64,000 nucleotides of DNA from JAEUIZ01 sp046155605 (GTDB taxonomy: Bacteria; Planctomycetota; Phycisphaerae; Phycisphaerales; UBA1924). Location of the stretch: contig JBJXFQ010000002.1 in NCBI GenBank assembly GCA_046155605.1, forward strand, positions 74,311 to 138,310, read 5' to 3'. Positions 1 to 8,385 of the stretch are shown here, in pieces. The position numbers and the translations under genes are program-made. Under the pieces are notes generated by a model that was not told the DNA's origin, ran no database searches, and saw only the letters and a list, made by a program, of their open reading frames with translations. How positions within the stretch are numbered: the first letter of the stretch is position 1; the number at the start of each line of letters is the position of its first letter.

Positions 1-1
1 C

Positions 2-283
2 GGCGGAGGCGGGCAGGAACCTGTGGGGCCGGGGCCGGACCGCCCGACGCCGACACCCGGCGAAGATCCGCCGCCCGAGGAGTTGACGTGGATCGAGATC
101 GAGTTGGTGGATCAGGACGATCGGCCGGTGTCGGGGGCGAGGTACAGCCTGATCCTGCCAGATGGCTCCCCCGATGGCGGGACGCTGGACGAGCAGGGCT
201 TTACGCGGCGAGAGGGCCTGAAGCCCGGGACGTGCATGGTGTCGTTCCCGGAGTTTGACGGGGGTTCGTGGCGGAAGATCTGA
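2..283 (+). CDS. C-terminal end of a VgrG/PAAR-island protein (partial)
   Basis: The reading frame is open from the left edge of the window, so only the C-terminal part of a larger protein is present. After a Gly/Pro-rich linker comes a short domain containing LTWIEIELVDQDDRPV, then a glycine turn and GTCMVSF. This is the pattern of the small carboxypeptidase-regulatory-like beta-sandwich often seen at the end of proteins in contractile-injection (VgrG/PAAR) loci; that link is from family knowledge. A GTG at position 23 exists but would start in the middle of the linker. The next genes (LysM, protease, lipoprotein, PAAR) support a secretion-tip context. The main domain lies outside the window, so its identity is unknown. 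Confidence 0.6.
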   Translation, partial: GGGGQEPVGPGPDRPTPTPGEDPPPEELTWIEIELVDQDDRPVSGARYSLILPDGSPDGGTLDEQGFTRREGLKPGTCMVSFPEFDGGSWRKI

Positions 284-292
284 GAGGTTGTA

Positions 293-395
293 CCACAGAG
301 GCACAGAGCACACCGAGAGGAAGAAGAAAGACACTCACCGCAGAGGCGCAGAGATCGCAGAGAAGAAGGAGTTGGGGAAGAAGAAGCGGCAAGAG
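293..395. repeat. Purine-rich CAGAGG/GAAG degenerate short repeat
   Basis: Degenerate short direct repeats of the kind ACAGAGGCACAGAG followed by GAAGAAG runs fill the gap between the first two genes. Similar low-complexity purine-rich arrays, though not the same unit, recur near 35.2, 37.6, 41.2 and 45.4 kb. No gene is visible inside. Confidence 0.6.
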
Positions 396-440
396 TGAAG
401 CCCGGACGAAGAAGCGTGAAACCGGTGGCGTTGCTGAGGG

Positions 441-1112
441 GTGATTCCGAAGCAGGAACCGAACGTGGATCATGTGGTGTCACAAGGCGAGTGTCTGTCG
501 AGCATCGCGTGGGGCTACGGCTTCCCGGATTGGAAGGTCATCTACAACCACTCGAAGAACGCGGCGTTCAAGGCCAAGCGCCCGAACCCCAACTTGATCT
601 ATCCGGGCGACGTGATCCACATCCCGCTGCCGGATAAGAAGGATGAGTCGTGCGCGACGGGGCAGCGGCATCGGTTCAAGGTCACGCATCATCCGACATA
701 TCTGAACATCCGTCTGATCGACTCGGACGACAAGCCGATTGCCGACGGCAAGTTCGTGCTGACGATCGATACCCTGACGTTTGATGGCAAGACGGACGGC
801 AACGGATACGTCAAGCAGAAGATTCCCGCGTGGGCGACGGTGGGCAAACTCACCGTGTGGCCCGATGCCAAGAACACCGAGGCCAAGCACGAGTGGCAGT
901 TGCTCATCGGGCACCTGGACCCGCTGCCGAATCTCGCGGCGGTGCAGGAGCGGCTGTTGAACCTGGGATATGACTGTGGGCCGGTGGATGGAATTGATGG
1001 GCCATTGACGCAGGCGGGGGTTCGTGCGTTTCAGACGGATTACAACCTGCTGGTGGACGGGATCGTGGGGCCGCAGACTGGCGGCAAGCTCGAGGAGGTC
1101 CACGTGGTCTAG
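441..1112 (+). CDS. LysM and peptidoglycan-binding protein of a VgrG/PAAR-type module
   Basis: A 223-residue protein starting at GTG. Residues about 10-62 form a LysM-like domain (QGECLSSIAWGYGF, then LIYPGDVIHIP). Residues about 75-150 look like a beta-sandwich with an LIDSDDKPI motif like the one in the preceding gene. Residues about 155-218 form a PG_binding_1 domain (VQERLLNLGYDCGPVDGIDG, then AFQTDYNLLVDGIVGPQT). LysM proteins with this QGD/QGE-CLSSIA signature are common beside VgrG and PAAR genes. No signal peptide is visible, which fits a cytoplasmically assembled injection component or cargo adaptor rather than a secreted wall protein. The wall-directed domains suggest a role in engaging or crossing peptidoglycan; that role is inferred. 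Confidence 0.8.
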   Translation: MIPKQEPNVDHVVSQGECLSSIAWGYGFPDWKVIYNHSKNAAFKAKRPNPNLIYPGDVIHIPLPDKKDESCATGQRHRFKVTHHPTYLNIRLIDSDDKPIADGKFVLTIDTLTFDGKTDGNGYVKQKIPAWATVGKLTVWPDAKNTEAKHEWQLLIGHLDPLPNLAAVQERLLNLGYDCGPVDGIDGPLTQAGVRAFQTDYNLLVDGIVGPQTGGKLEEVHVV

Positions 1113-1163
1113 GTGCGGTGCGGGCACTTGGTGCTCCGCATCGGCGCGACCGCGAAGACGGCC

Positions 1164-3389
1164 ATGGCGATTCCGATACTCCAGTACAAGATCGAGTTTC
1201 TGCGGCTTGAGGGCGTGGGGGCGTTTACGTCGGCGGCGACGCTGCCGTTCGTCTTCGGGTTTGTGAGCGTCAACTCGCTGGTGCGGAACGAGGCGCATCG
1301 CACGGGCCGGAGCAGGCCGATCCCGTCGGGGCCGCCGAACTTTGATCTGACGGCGGAGGCGGTGCCGTGGGTCTTTGAGGTGAACGCGTTTGCGGGTGAT
1401 GTGGTGACGGTTCGTGCGGAGGTGCGGGACGACAAGGGGGACGCGGGAACGAACCAGATCGTGACGACGCTTGGCCTGATCGCGCCGATGACGGGTGAGA
1501 TGAGGTTCGTGGGCGGGCCGACACTGGTGGTGCGGGTGTCGGCGACGGTGCTTTCGGTGACGGTGCCCGCGGCGGTGGCGCGGGCGACGGGAAGCAGCGG
1601 GACGTCTGCGACGCTCGTGGTGCCGCAGGGGCTGGTGGTGGAGATCACGGACATCAAGGGGCTGTTCAAGCCGGGTCCGAGCAACACGCCCGGGGTGAAG
1701 GGTTCGGTTCGTGTGCCGGGGTATATCAGCGAGGACGACCAGGGGCGGATCTTCACGAACCGCAAGCCGGACGACTCGTGGCAGAGCGGGGAGCAGTTCA
1801 TCGATGTCGAGGCGAAGGTGACGAGCATCGGCGGCTTGGTGATTCCGCCGGCGTCGGAGATCAAGTGGACGGCGGTGGACGTGGACGACCCGACGAACGA
1901 CGAGGTGGACTTCCACAAGGAGTGGGGGCCGTACATCGACGCGAACGACTACAACGCGGCGAAGGTGTCGATCGGCGCGCATGGGGACGACAACGCGTCA
2001 GCGCACTCGCCCGGGAACGCGGACCAGGCGAAGATATTCTCAGCCACGGCGGGCGCGAGCGCGACGGCGCGGTGGGAGCAGATCAGCGGCGGGCCGTCGG
2101 TGACGGGCGTTTCGCGCGAGGAAGCGAAGTCGGCGTTGGTGGCGGGCGCGACCGTGTCCGAGAAGAAGACATCGATCCGGATGCATTGCCCGAACGTGCT
2201 GGGGACGAACTTTGTGCTCAAGGCGGAGTTGACGAACCCGCCGCCGGGCTTCCCGCTCATCAACGCGAAGACGGGCGTGATGACGATGTGGAGCCGGCTC
2301 GATGTCGAGGTGGGGCGGATGGCCGGGGCGCACAGCGTGGCGACGGCGATCACGAAGATCCCGCCATTCCTGCATCCGCTCCGCGTGCAGTTGGACTTTC
2401 AGCCGCAACGTGACATCACGATCGCGGCGCTCAATCGGCAGCACATGGCGACGACGGACGCGACACTGAGCAACGACACGGCGGCATGGGTGAACGATGT
2501 GCGTGTGTTCTCGCATGGGACGCGAGCGGGCAGCCCACCCCCGCCGGGGAGCCAACCGGGTTGGTTTTTCTTCGGCTCGGCGCAGTTGCCCAACCCGCTG
2601 CCAAGCGGCTCGGGCCCGCTCGCGCCGTTGTTTGATGGCACGACGTACTCGCTCACGGACGCGACGATTGAGATCGCCGGTGACAAGTCGGGGGCGGATT
2701 TCATCCGCTTTGACTGGAAGGTCGGATCGACGGACCTGTCAGCGGGCTTCGCAGTTAACACCGCGACCTTTGCGGGCGGGAAGACGACGATCGAGATGTT
2801 CGGGAATGACGTGACCAACGGCTTCACGGGCCACGACGCCGACGGCAGTATCAGCCACGCCATGAAGACGGCGATCCTGTTCTTTCCGCGTGTGCAATCA
2901 ACCCGCGGGAGTTCGACGTTCGCGCCGGGCGGCTTCGGCGTGCCGGCGGGGGCGAGGCTCCGCGTGTTCCCCGCGGGCGCGACGTTTACGACGGGCATCA
3001 GCCCCTCGGCGACGAATCCGGCGACAGGCGCGACGAGGTATTTCGCCGGGCGCACGGTGATCTTTTCGCACACTCGGAGTTTCAGCGATCCGAACCCGGC
3101 GGGATCGGGCCCGCCCGTGCCCAAGGCGAATTTCGATGCCGAGGTGATCCAGACGGTGGTGCATGAGTTCCTGCACGCGTTTGGGATGCCGCACAAGTGC
3201 GGGAACTGGGACTGGCGGACGCCGCGGACGAACAGTTGCTGCATGAACTATTTCAGCACATGGCTGCTGGATTCGGCGAATAAGCCGATTCCCGGGACGG
3301 TGAACAAGCAGGGCGATCACATGTGCGGGCGACATCTGATGGAGATTCGGCGGGTGCATCTGGACAAGAACCTGGGATTGAACTGGTGA
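1164..3389 (+). CDS. Predicted metzincin-type zinc metalloprotease, candidate PAAR-linked effector
   Basis: A 741-residue protein if translation starts at ATG 1164; the frame is also open from GTG 1113, directly after the previous stop. The C-terminal part carries a complete metzincin zinc site, HEFLHAFGMPH (first His codon at 3162, residue 667), followed about 30 residues later by a Met-turn-like SCCMNY. HExxHxxGxxH plus a downstream Met turn defines metzincins. The N-terminal 600 residues are Thr/Ala-rich beta-type sequence without a recognised family. There is no signal peptide, so export would need a dedicated machine. The position two genes before a PAAR protein suggests a contractile-injection effector; this is inference. 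Its stop overlaps the next start (GTGA). Confidence 0.75.
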   Translation: MAIPILQYKIEFLRLEGVGAFTSAATLPFVFGFVSVNSLVRNEAHRTGRSRPIPSGPPNFDLTAEAVPWVFEVNAFAGDVVTVRAEVRDDKGDAGTNQIVTTLGLIAPMTGEMRFVGGPTLVVRVSATVLSVTVPAAVARATGSSGTSATLVVPQGLVVEITDIKGLFKPGPSNTPGVKGSVRVPGYISEDDQGRIFTNRKPDDSWQSGEQFIDVEAKVTSIGGLVIPPASEIKWTAVDVDDPTNDEVDFHKEWGPYIDANDYNAAKVSIGAHGDDNASAHSPGNADQAKIFSATAGASATARWEQISGGPSVTGVSREEAKSALVAGATVSEKKTSIRMHCPNVLGTNFVLKAELTNPPPGFPLINAKTGVMTMWSRLDVEVGRMAGAHSVATAITKIPPFLHPLRVQLDFQPQRDITIAALNRQHMATTDATLSNDTAAWVNDVRVFSHGTRAGSPPPPGSQPGWFFFGSAQLPNPLPSGSGPLAPLFDGTTYSLTDATIEIAGDKSGADFIRFDWKVGSTDLSAGFAVNTATFAGGKTTIEMFGNDVTNGFTGHDADGSISHAMKTAILFFPRVQSTRGSSTFAPGGFGVPAGARLRVFPAGATFTTGISPSATNPATGATRYFAGRTVIFSHTRSFSDPNPAGSGPPVPKANFDAEVIQTVVHEFLHAFGMPHKCGNWDWRTPRTNSCCMNYFSTWLLDSANKPIPGTVNKQGDHMCGRHLMEIRRVHLDKNLGLNW

Positions 3390-4252
3390 AGCCGAGCCTG
3401 GCCATCGCGTGCCTGATCCTCGTGCTCGGAGCGTGCAGCATGCCACGGACCAACGACGACACGTTCCTTCCGCCGACGGTCGAGCCGATGCGCGAGTATG
3501 TCGCGGGCTTTCCGGCGTGGGTGGCGGTGACGATTCAGACCAAGCCCGGGACGACGGCGAACCGGCGGCCGGTGGCGGATGTCTATGGCATCCAGGATTG
3601 CTTCGACATCGAGCTTTTTCTGAAGGACAAGCCGGAGAAGGCGGTGCGGGCGCACAAGTCGTTTCCGATGGTGGATGAGCACATCGCGGTGCTGGGCGAG
3701 CGGATCGTGGCCGGTGAGCCGCGGCGGATGCTCTTTGACATGTCCCCGCTGCTGGGGCCAGGACTCGCGCCGGCGGCGTATGTCTGCAAACTGAGTTATG
3801 CGAACATTGAGGCGGCCTATCCCGCGCCGCCGTTCGCGTTTACGCTGCGCGCGCCGACCGACGCGGAGCGGGACCAACTCTCGACGCACGCTGCGGATCG
3901 GGCGCAGTTCGCGTCGTGGGCGGATTGGATCGTCGGGCCGCCCAAGGGGCCGGTGGTGACGGCGTCGCTGCCGAAAGAGAGCCCGTTGCGGTTTGCGATG
4001 GTTCTTCGGCGGGCGAGTTATGGACCGGACGAGCCGACCGTCTTTGATCTGAAGATGCTCGACGGCTTTGATCCGCCCGTAGAGCCGGAAGCGAAGGCCA
4101 TCGGGGCGGAGGTGCTGAAGATACGCGGCGACGCGGCGGGATATGCGTCCGCCAAGGCCGCGACGTTGGCGCGAGCGCCGGGCCTCGCGTGGTGGTTCAG
4201 GATTCTTGACGGCGGCGGGCGATTTGCGATGTCGAGGCGGCAGGTGCCGTAA
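3386..4252 (+). CDS. Lipoprotein translationally coupled to the metzincin gene
   Basis: A 288-residue protein starting at GTG 3386, overlapping the protease stop by four bases. The first residues form a hydrophobic segment ending in a lipobox, LVLGAC, so the mature protein should be lipid-anchored from Cys18. The rest is soluble and unrecognised. Starting further upstream at 3323 would bury the lipobox inside the chain, which is why the later start was chosen. Translational coupling to a putative protease effector, together with predicted envelope location, makes an immunity protein or secretion accessory possible. The sequence alone does not decide between them. Confidence 0.7.
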   Translation: MKPSLAIACLILVLGACSMPRTNDDTFLPPTVEPMREYVAGFPAWVAVTIQTKPGTTANRRPVADVYGIQDCFDIELFLKDKPEKAVRAHKSFPMVDEHIAVLGERIVAGEPRRMLFDMSPLLGPGLAPAAYVCKLSYANIEAAYPAPPFAFTLRAPTDAERDQLSTHAADRAQFASWADWIVGPPKGPVVTASLPKESPLRFAMVLRRASYGPDEPTVFDLKMLDGFDPPVEPEAKAIGAEVLKIRGDAAGYASAKAATLARAPGLAWWFRILDGGGRFAMSRRQVP

Positions 4253-4255
4253 GAG

Positions 4256-4282
4256 GCACACAGGCGGGACGCCTGTGCCACC
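4256..4282. repeat. Short palindrome, GTGCCAC family (copy A)
   Basis: CACAGGCG at 4259-4266 and CGCCTGTG at 4270-4277 form a perfect 8-bp stem with a 3-base loop. GTGCCAC lies at its right edge (4275-4281). It sits between the lipoprotein and PAAR genes. Related palindromes with the same edge motif occur at 27.6, 30.7, 35.3, 40.2 and 42.3 kb. Confidence 0.6.
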
Positions 4283-4337
4283 AAAGCAGAAGAAGGAAGA
4301 TGCGGCGGAAGATGTCGAAGTCACCAGGAGATCGGCG

Positions 4338-4628
4338 ATGCCCCCAGCAGCGAGATTGACGGACATGCATGTGTGCCCGATGGTGACGGGAATCGTGCCG
4401 CACGTCGGCGGGCCGATCTGCTCGCCCGGCGCGCCGACGGTGCTGATCGGTTCCATGCCCGCGGCGACGCTGGGGAGCATGTGTGTGTGTGTCGGGCCGC
4501 CTGATGTCATTGTGAAGGGCTCGGGCACGGTGCTGATCGGGAGCATGCCGGCGGCGAGGCTTGGCGACAGCACGGCCCACGGCGGGACCATCGTCGTTGG
4601 CTTTCCAACCGTCATGATCGGGGGCTAG
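4338..4628 (+). CDS. PAAR-domain spike-tip protein
   Basis: A 96-residue protein composed almost entirely of a PAAR repeat fold: PPAARLTDMHVCP, then GGPICSPGAPTVLIGSMPAA, a CVGPPDVIVKGS turn, GTVLIGSMPAARLGDSTAHG and a final VMIGG. PAAR proteins cap the VgrG spike of type VI and related contractile injection systems and bind zinc through His/Cys. The start is ATG 4338, preceded by an AGGAG ribosome site; the frame upstream is open but is not PAAR-like. With the LysM, protease and lipoprotein genes it forms a tip-and-cargo set. No sheath, tube or baseplate gene lies in the window, so the machine itself must be encoded elsewhere. Confidence 0.9.
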   Translation: MPPAARLTDMHVCPMVTGIVPHVGGPICSPGAPTVLIGSMPAATLGSMCVCVGPPDVIVKGSGTVLIGSMPAARLGDSTAHGGTIVVGFPTVMIGG

Positions 4629-4629
4629 C

Positions 4630-5151
4630 GTGAATCACAAGGCATTGATCGCACGGCTCGACGCGTTCGTCGCGGCGATTCCCGCGGCGCTCGGGAAGAT
4701 CTCGGCGGAAGACGCCGCATGGAAGCCGCCTACGGGTGCGTGGTCGATCGTTGAAATTGTCAACCACCTTGTCGATGAGGAGAAAGAGGACTTCCGGCAG
4801 CGGCTGCAACTGACGCTGCAGAATCCGGCCCAGCCCTGGCCGCCGACCGATCCTGAGGCGTGGGCGGTGCAGCGGAAGTACGCGGGGCGTGACCTGTGGG
4901 AGTCGGTGGGGCGCTTCATCGTCGAGCGGAAGCGGTCGCTCGAATGGCTGGCGACGCTGCCGGACGACACGAACTGGAACGCGGCGCACACGACGATGAG
5001 CGGCAAGGTGATGCGGGCGGGCGACCTTCTGGCGTCATGGGCGGCGCACGACGCGCTGCACCTACGTCAGATCGCGAAGCGATTGTTCGAGTTATCGCAG
5101 CGTGACGGCACGGGATTTGGCACCGAGTACGCGGGCGAGTGGCGTGCTTGA
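4630..5151 (+). CDS. DinB/YfiT-like four-helix metal-binding protein
   Basis: A 173-residue protein starting at GTG, one base after the PAAR stop. It is all-helical with spaced histidines typical of the DinB_2 superfamily: IVEIVNHLVDEE near residue 40 and WAAHDALHLRQIAKRL near residue 135. Members are divalent-metal four-helix bundles, often thiol-dependent transferases or stress proteins; the substrate cannot be read from sequence. The close spacing could place it in the same transcript as the PAAR gene, but the function appears unrelated. Confidence 0.75.
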   Translation: MNHKALIARLDAFVAAIPAALGKISAEDAAWKPPTGAWSIVEIVNHLVDEEKEDFRQRLQLTLQNPAQPWPPTDPEAWAVQRKYAGRDLWESVGRFIVERKRSLEWLATLPDDTNWNAAHTTMSGKVMRAGDLLASWAAHDALHLRQIAKRLFELSQRDGTGFGTEYAGEWRA

Positions 5152-5192
5152 ATCGCCGCCCATCTCGCGACCGCTCACTGGTACAATCGAGC

Positions 5193-5789
5193 ATGCGACA
5201 GGCGATGCCTAAGGCGTGCACGGGACTGCTCTCGGTTCTGACCGGTGTTACGCTCGGCGTGGCGCTCGGCGGCTGCGTGAGCCCGACGAATGACCGGATG
5301 ACGGAGGGCCGCACGATGCGCGTCGACGCATTCGCGCGGCCAGACGCGGCGAGGGAAATCGCGGCGAATGAACAGCCGCGAAGTGTCGAGCCTTCGGTGG
5401 CGGGGCTGGAGCGGGGCAACTGGCCTCGGACGACGATCTTGGTGCCGGTCGATGGCACGGATCACACGCCGACGTTTGCGAAGCGAGGGCTTGTGGCGGA
5501 CAAAACGGCCAAGCAGCGGCGGCAATATCCGACGGCGGAATCGGCGCTCGAGATGACCAATGGCAGTGAGGGCCAGCAGCAGCAGGAGGCGCTGTGGAAT
5601 CACATACTCGCGCTGACGGATTCACTGCTGATCGGGCCGCGGATGCTGGTGGATCGGCCGTGGGCGGCGCGGATGTCGCCGGACGAGGCGTATGAGCGGC
5701 TGTGGCGCGTGCCGCGGGCCGGCCCGCAGCCGACACCCGAGGCGCTGGAGCCGTTCGAGAGGCCCAAGCCGACGCAGGTGACGCCGTGA
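5193..5789 (+). CDS. Lipoprotein of unknown function
   Basis: A 198-residue protein starting at ATG 5193, with an N-terminal hydrophobic segment ending in a lipobox (ALGGC, Cys about residue 29). The mature part is polar and mostly disordered, with a Pro-rich end, and no family is recognised. An in-frame start at 5139 lies inside the preceding gene and would put 18 residues ahead of the signal. It is coupled to the following rhodanese gene by a GTGA overlap, so the two are probably co-expressed. Confidence 0.65.
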   Translation: MRQAMPKACTGLLSVLTGVTLGVALGGCVSPTNDRMTEGRTMRVDAFARPDAAREIAANEQPRSVEPSVAGLERGNWPRTTILVPVDGTDHTPTFAKRGLVADKTAKQRRQYPTAESALEMTNGSEGQQQQEALWNHILALTDSLLIGPRMLVDRPWAARMSPDEAYERLWRVPRAGPQPTPEALEPFERPKPTQVTP

Positions 5790-6220
5790 TTGATGGCCCG
5801 ATCCCTGAACTCGATGAGCGTGGGCTGCCGACGGGATATCCGTTCAAGGCCGAGCACGAGGTTTCGCCCCGCGAGGTGCAGGAACTCGTGGCATCGGGGC
5901 GTGCGGTGCTCTTGGATTGCCGTACGAAGCGCGAGTGGGAGGGGGCAAGGATCGAGGGCGCGACGCTGGTGCCGCTCGCGGAGATCGAGTCGCGGCTTGA
6001 CGAGGTGCGCGACCTGGTGGAGGACGGGCGTGAACTGATCGTGCATTGCCATCACGGCATGCGGTCGCTTCGCGCGACGCTGATGCTCAGGGCGCTGGGG
6101 ATTTCACGGGTGCGGTCGATGGCGGGGGGGATTGACTTGTGGTCGGTGGCTGTGGACCCGGGCGTGCCGCGGTATGGCTCGTCAGGCGGAGCCACGCCAG
6201 CAGGCCCGCCAAGGCCATGA
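5786..6220 (+). CDS. Rhodanese-domain sulfurtransferase
   Basis: A 144-residue single-domain protein starting at GTG 5786 (GTGA overlap with the previous stop). The domain spans about residues 20-130: VSPREVQELVASG, VLLDCRTKREWEGA, an acidic linker, then the active-site loop VHCHHGMRS carrying the catalytic Cys, and SMAGGIDLWS. This matches the GlpE/ThiF-associated rhodanese family that moves sulfane sulfur to a cyanide-like or protein acceptor. The last residues overlap the 3' end of the convergent sigma-like gene by about 130 bases; both tails are low-complexity, so both genes can be real. Confidence 0.88.
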   Translation: MIDGPIPELDERGLPTGYPFKAEHEVSPREVQELVASGRAVLLDCRTKREWEGARIEGATLVPLAEIESRLDEVRDLVEDGRELIVHCHHGMRSLRATLMLRALGISRVRSMAGGIDLWSVAVDPGVPRYGSSGGATPAGPPRP

Positions 6221-6758
6221 GGCCGATGACCGCCGCGATGAGGCCGAGTTTGCGGAGGGTTCGTTTGCGGCGGGCGTCGCGGTGAAGCCGCATGATCGGT
6301 CCGGGGTCGAGCGAATCGGCGAAGCGGCGGAGGTCAGTGGCGGCGGCGTCGAGGTCGGTGCCGAGGATCGCAGCCATGCTGGCCTGGGCGGATTCGAGGT
6401 GGTTGCGGGCAGCCATCCTGGAGCAGTCCATGGCCTGGCCCATGCGGAGTTCGTCGAGTTCATCGACGCGGGAGAGCACCCAGGCCTCGCGCGGCTGATG
6501 CGGGAGCGAGCGGAGGGCGCGGAGCGCTGCGGCGGCGGGTTGGGGCATGTCAAGGCCCGGCGAGTCGGGCACGCGCGGGGGCGCGAGCGTGCGCGCGGTC
6601 TGGATAATGAGCCGATCGAGGCGGGCCGGCTCGAGCGACGCTGGATCGATCCGTCCCTGCACGACGCGATCGGCGACGGTGGTCGCGGCCGCTGCGCTGC
6701 CGGTGGTGAGAAAGGCCAGACGCCAGGCGCGTCGTTCGAGGGCGTCGGATCGGCTCAT
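6087..6758 (-). CDS. Membrane-anchored sigma-70-like protein
   Basis: A 223-residue protein. Residues 1-130 resemble a degenerate ECF sigma layout. A region-2-like helical part begins ALERRAWRLAFLTTGSA. A region-4-like part begins LRSLPHQPREAWVLSRVDEL and continues with a helix-turn-helix-like GQAMDCSRMAARNHLESA. After a basic RRKRTLRKLG stretch there is one clear membrane helix (about residues 172-192) and a Pro/Ser/Thr-rich tail. A sigma-like head on a membrane anchor suggests a membrane-tethered regulator or a decoy adaptor rather than a normal sigma factor. DNA binding is not proven, and the match is by pattern only. Confidence 0.55.
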   Translation of the reverse strand: MSRSDALERRAWRLAFLTTGSAAAATTVADRVVQGRIDPASLEPARLDRLIIQTARTLAPPRVPDSPGLDMPQPAAAALRALRSLPHQPREAWVLSRVDELDELRMGQAMDCSRMAARNHLESAQASMAAILGTDLDAAATDLRRFADSLDPGPIMRLHRDARRKRTLRKLGLIAAVIGLMALAGLLAWLRLTSHTAARPGPQPPTTSQSPPPSTAPVKSPAP

Positions 6759-6822
6759 GGTCGATTATGGGGCCGACTCCGAGTGCGTGCAACCGGTACT
6801 GCGCACGGCGGTAGCATTCGGC

Positions 6823-8283
6823 ATGGCGAAGCGGAAGCCCTGGTATCGGGCGCGGAACGTGTGTCTGGGCATCGTGGCGATCGTCGTCGGGCTGATCGTG
6901 CGCGAAGTGGTCTTGGCGTTGACGGCCGAGCCGGGCCGCGCGATCGACTACGGAGCCAGGGCCGTTGAGCATGTGGAGGCCAACCAGCCGAAGGGGCTTG
7001 CGGCAGAGGAGCCGAATCTCTGGCCGAAGATTGCGCAGGAGACGGAAACGTTTCGGGCGCTGCTGGTTGAGGCGGCAGGCGGCGGCGGCGCGCCGGTCGA
7101 GATCGATGTGCTGTATGCGCCGAGCGTGGAGAATCGGCCCGATGGTTGGAGCCTCGAAACGGCACGGGCGGCGGCGCTGGCCGCGATGGAGTTGGCGAAG
7201 CAGCGCGGCATGCAGGGACGGATGGCGGAGATCGCGGCGGGGCGGCGGTTTGTTCGGCCCGCGCAGCCCGGTCATCTGTTCGAGTGGTTGTTGCCGGAAC
7301 TCGGCGGGATGCGGTCGATGGCGCGATATAGCGCCGCCCGCATGGCGCTGGCGCGCGAGAAGGGTGACTGGCCCGAGTTCGTTCGCGCGTATGAAGAAGG
7401 GATGTCACTGGCGAGAGCGGCAACGATGCAGTTCACGCTGATCGACGGGCTCGTGGGCTATGCCATCGCCTCGTTGATGGCAACTCGGGTACGCGAGGCA
7501 CTGGTCGTGGCACGGCCCGATGAGGCGACGCTCGCGGCACTGCTGGTGGCCCACGATCGGCAGGCGCGCCTCACGCCGGCTTCTCGTAGCCTCGAAGGCG
7601 AACGGATCGGTTGTCTCGACACGATTCAGTGGTCGCACACGGACGACGGACGAGGAAGCGGGCGTCTCATCCTCACGCAACTCAACACGATTTCATCGCT
7701 GAGCGGCAGTGGGGGCGGCTTCGCGCCGGGATCGCTCGCCATCATCAACATCGGCTCGGTGGCGTTCCCGAGCAAGCGCGCGGTGAGCAAACGCGCGAAC
7801 GAGTTCTTCGATGCCGTCGTGGCCTATGCGGACAAGCCCCGGTCCGAGCGCGCGGCGACGGGCTTCGATCCTGACACCTGGGTTGAGACGCTTCCCCGCC
7901 GGCACGTGCTGCTAAGGATGCTCGCGCCAGCGGTCGGCAAGGCCGTGGGGTCCTGGGACCAGACACGGCTGCAACTCGACGGCACGCGGACGATGATCGC
8001 GATCGAGATATTTGAGCGGCGGAACGGGAAATATCCCGCGACGCTTGCTGATCTCGCGCCGGGTGTGATTGCTCAGGTGCCGACGGACCCGTATTCGACG
8101 GGGTCGCTCGCCTATCGCGTCATCGATGGTGACCCGGCGGGTCGGAAGTACTTGCTTTACACCATCGGCGCGGACGGGAAGGACAACAACGGACACCAAG
8201 CGGAGAAAGAGCGAGAGAAGGCTCTGCGCGATCGCGGCGGGATCGGGCTCGACTATGTGCTCAACGACCCGCCCAAGAAGTGA
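6823..8283 (+). CDS. Single-pass membrane protein with pseudopilin-like C-terminal part
   Basis: A 486-residue protein starting at ATG 6823; the longer upstream frame is arginine-rich shadow of the sigma-like gene. It has one membrane helix at about residues 10-32. The middle is helical with many Ala/Glu. The last 100 residues (IAIEIFERRNGKYPATLADL, VPTDPYSTGSLAY, YLLYTIGADGKDNNGH) resemble the C-terminal part of planctomycete pseudopilin-like and DUF1559-neighbour proteins. In those, the DxxDNG-type end binds calcium in type II secretion pseudopilins. No N-terminal prepilin cleavage motif is seen, so it is not itself a pilin. The function is unknown. Confidence 0.6.
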   Translation: MAKRKPWYRARNVCLGIVAIVVGLIVREVVLALTAEPGRAIDYGARAVEHVEANQPKGLAAEEPNLWPKIAQETETFRALLVEAAGGGGAPVEIDVLYAPSVENRPDGWSLETARAAALAAMELAKQRGMQGRMAEIAAGRRFVRPAQPGHLFEWLLPELGGMRSMARYSAARMALAREKGDWPEFVRAYEEGMSLARAATMQFTLIDGLVGYAIASLMATRVREALVVARPDEATLAALLVAHDRQARLTPASRSLEGERIGCLDTIQWSHTDDGRGSGRLILTQLNTISSLSGSGGGFAPGSLAIINIGSVAFPSKRAVSKRANEFFDAVVAYADKPRSERAATGFDPDTWVETLPRRHVLLRMLAPAVGKAVGSWDQTRLQLDGTRTMIAIEIFERRNGKYPATLADLAPGVIAQVPTDPYSTGSLAYRVIDGDPAGRKYLLYTIGADGKDNNGHQAEKEREKALRDRGGIGLDYVLNDPPKK

Positions 8284-8385
8284 CGAGCGATTCGGACGTC
8301 GACGCGCTCGCCGCGAGCGTTCACCGGGTGCGGGGCGTGCGTTGGCGGGGTGCCGCAAGCCACTACGATGGCGCGGAGGTGTGCC

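Noticed and set aside
480..1982. A 500-codon Arg/His-rich minus-strand frame, and similar long frames at 38189, 40467 and 35026
   Set aside because: Arg/Pro/His-rich translations opposite clear genes are typical high-GC shadows, without start signals or domains.
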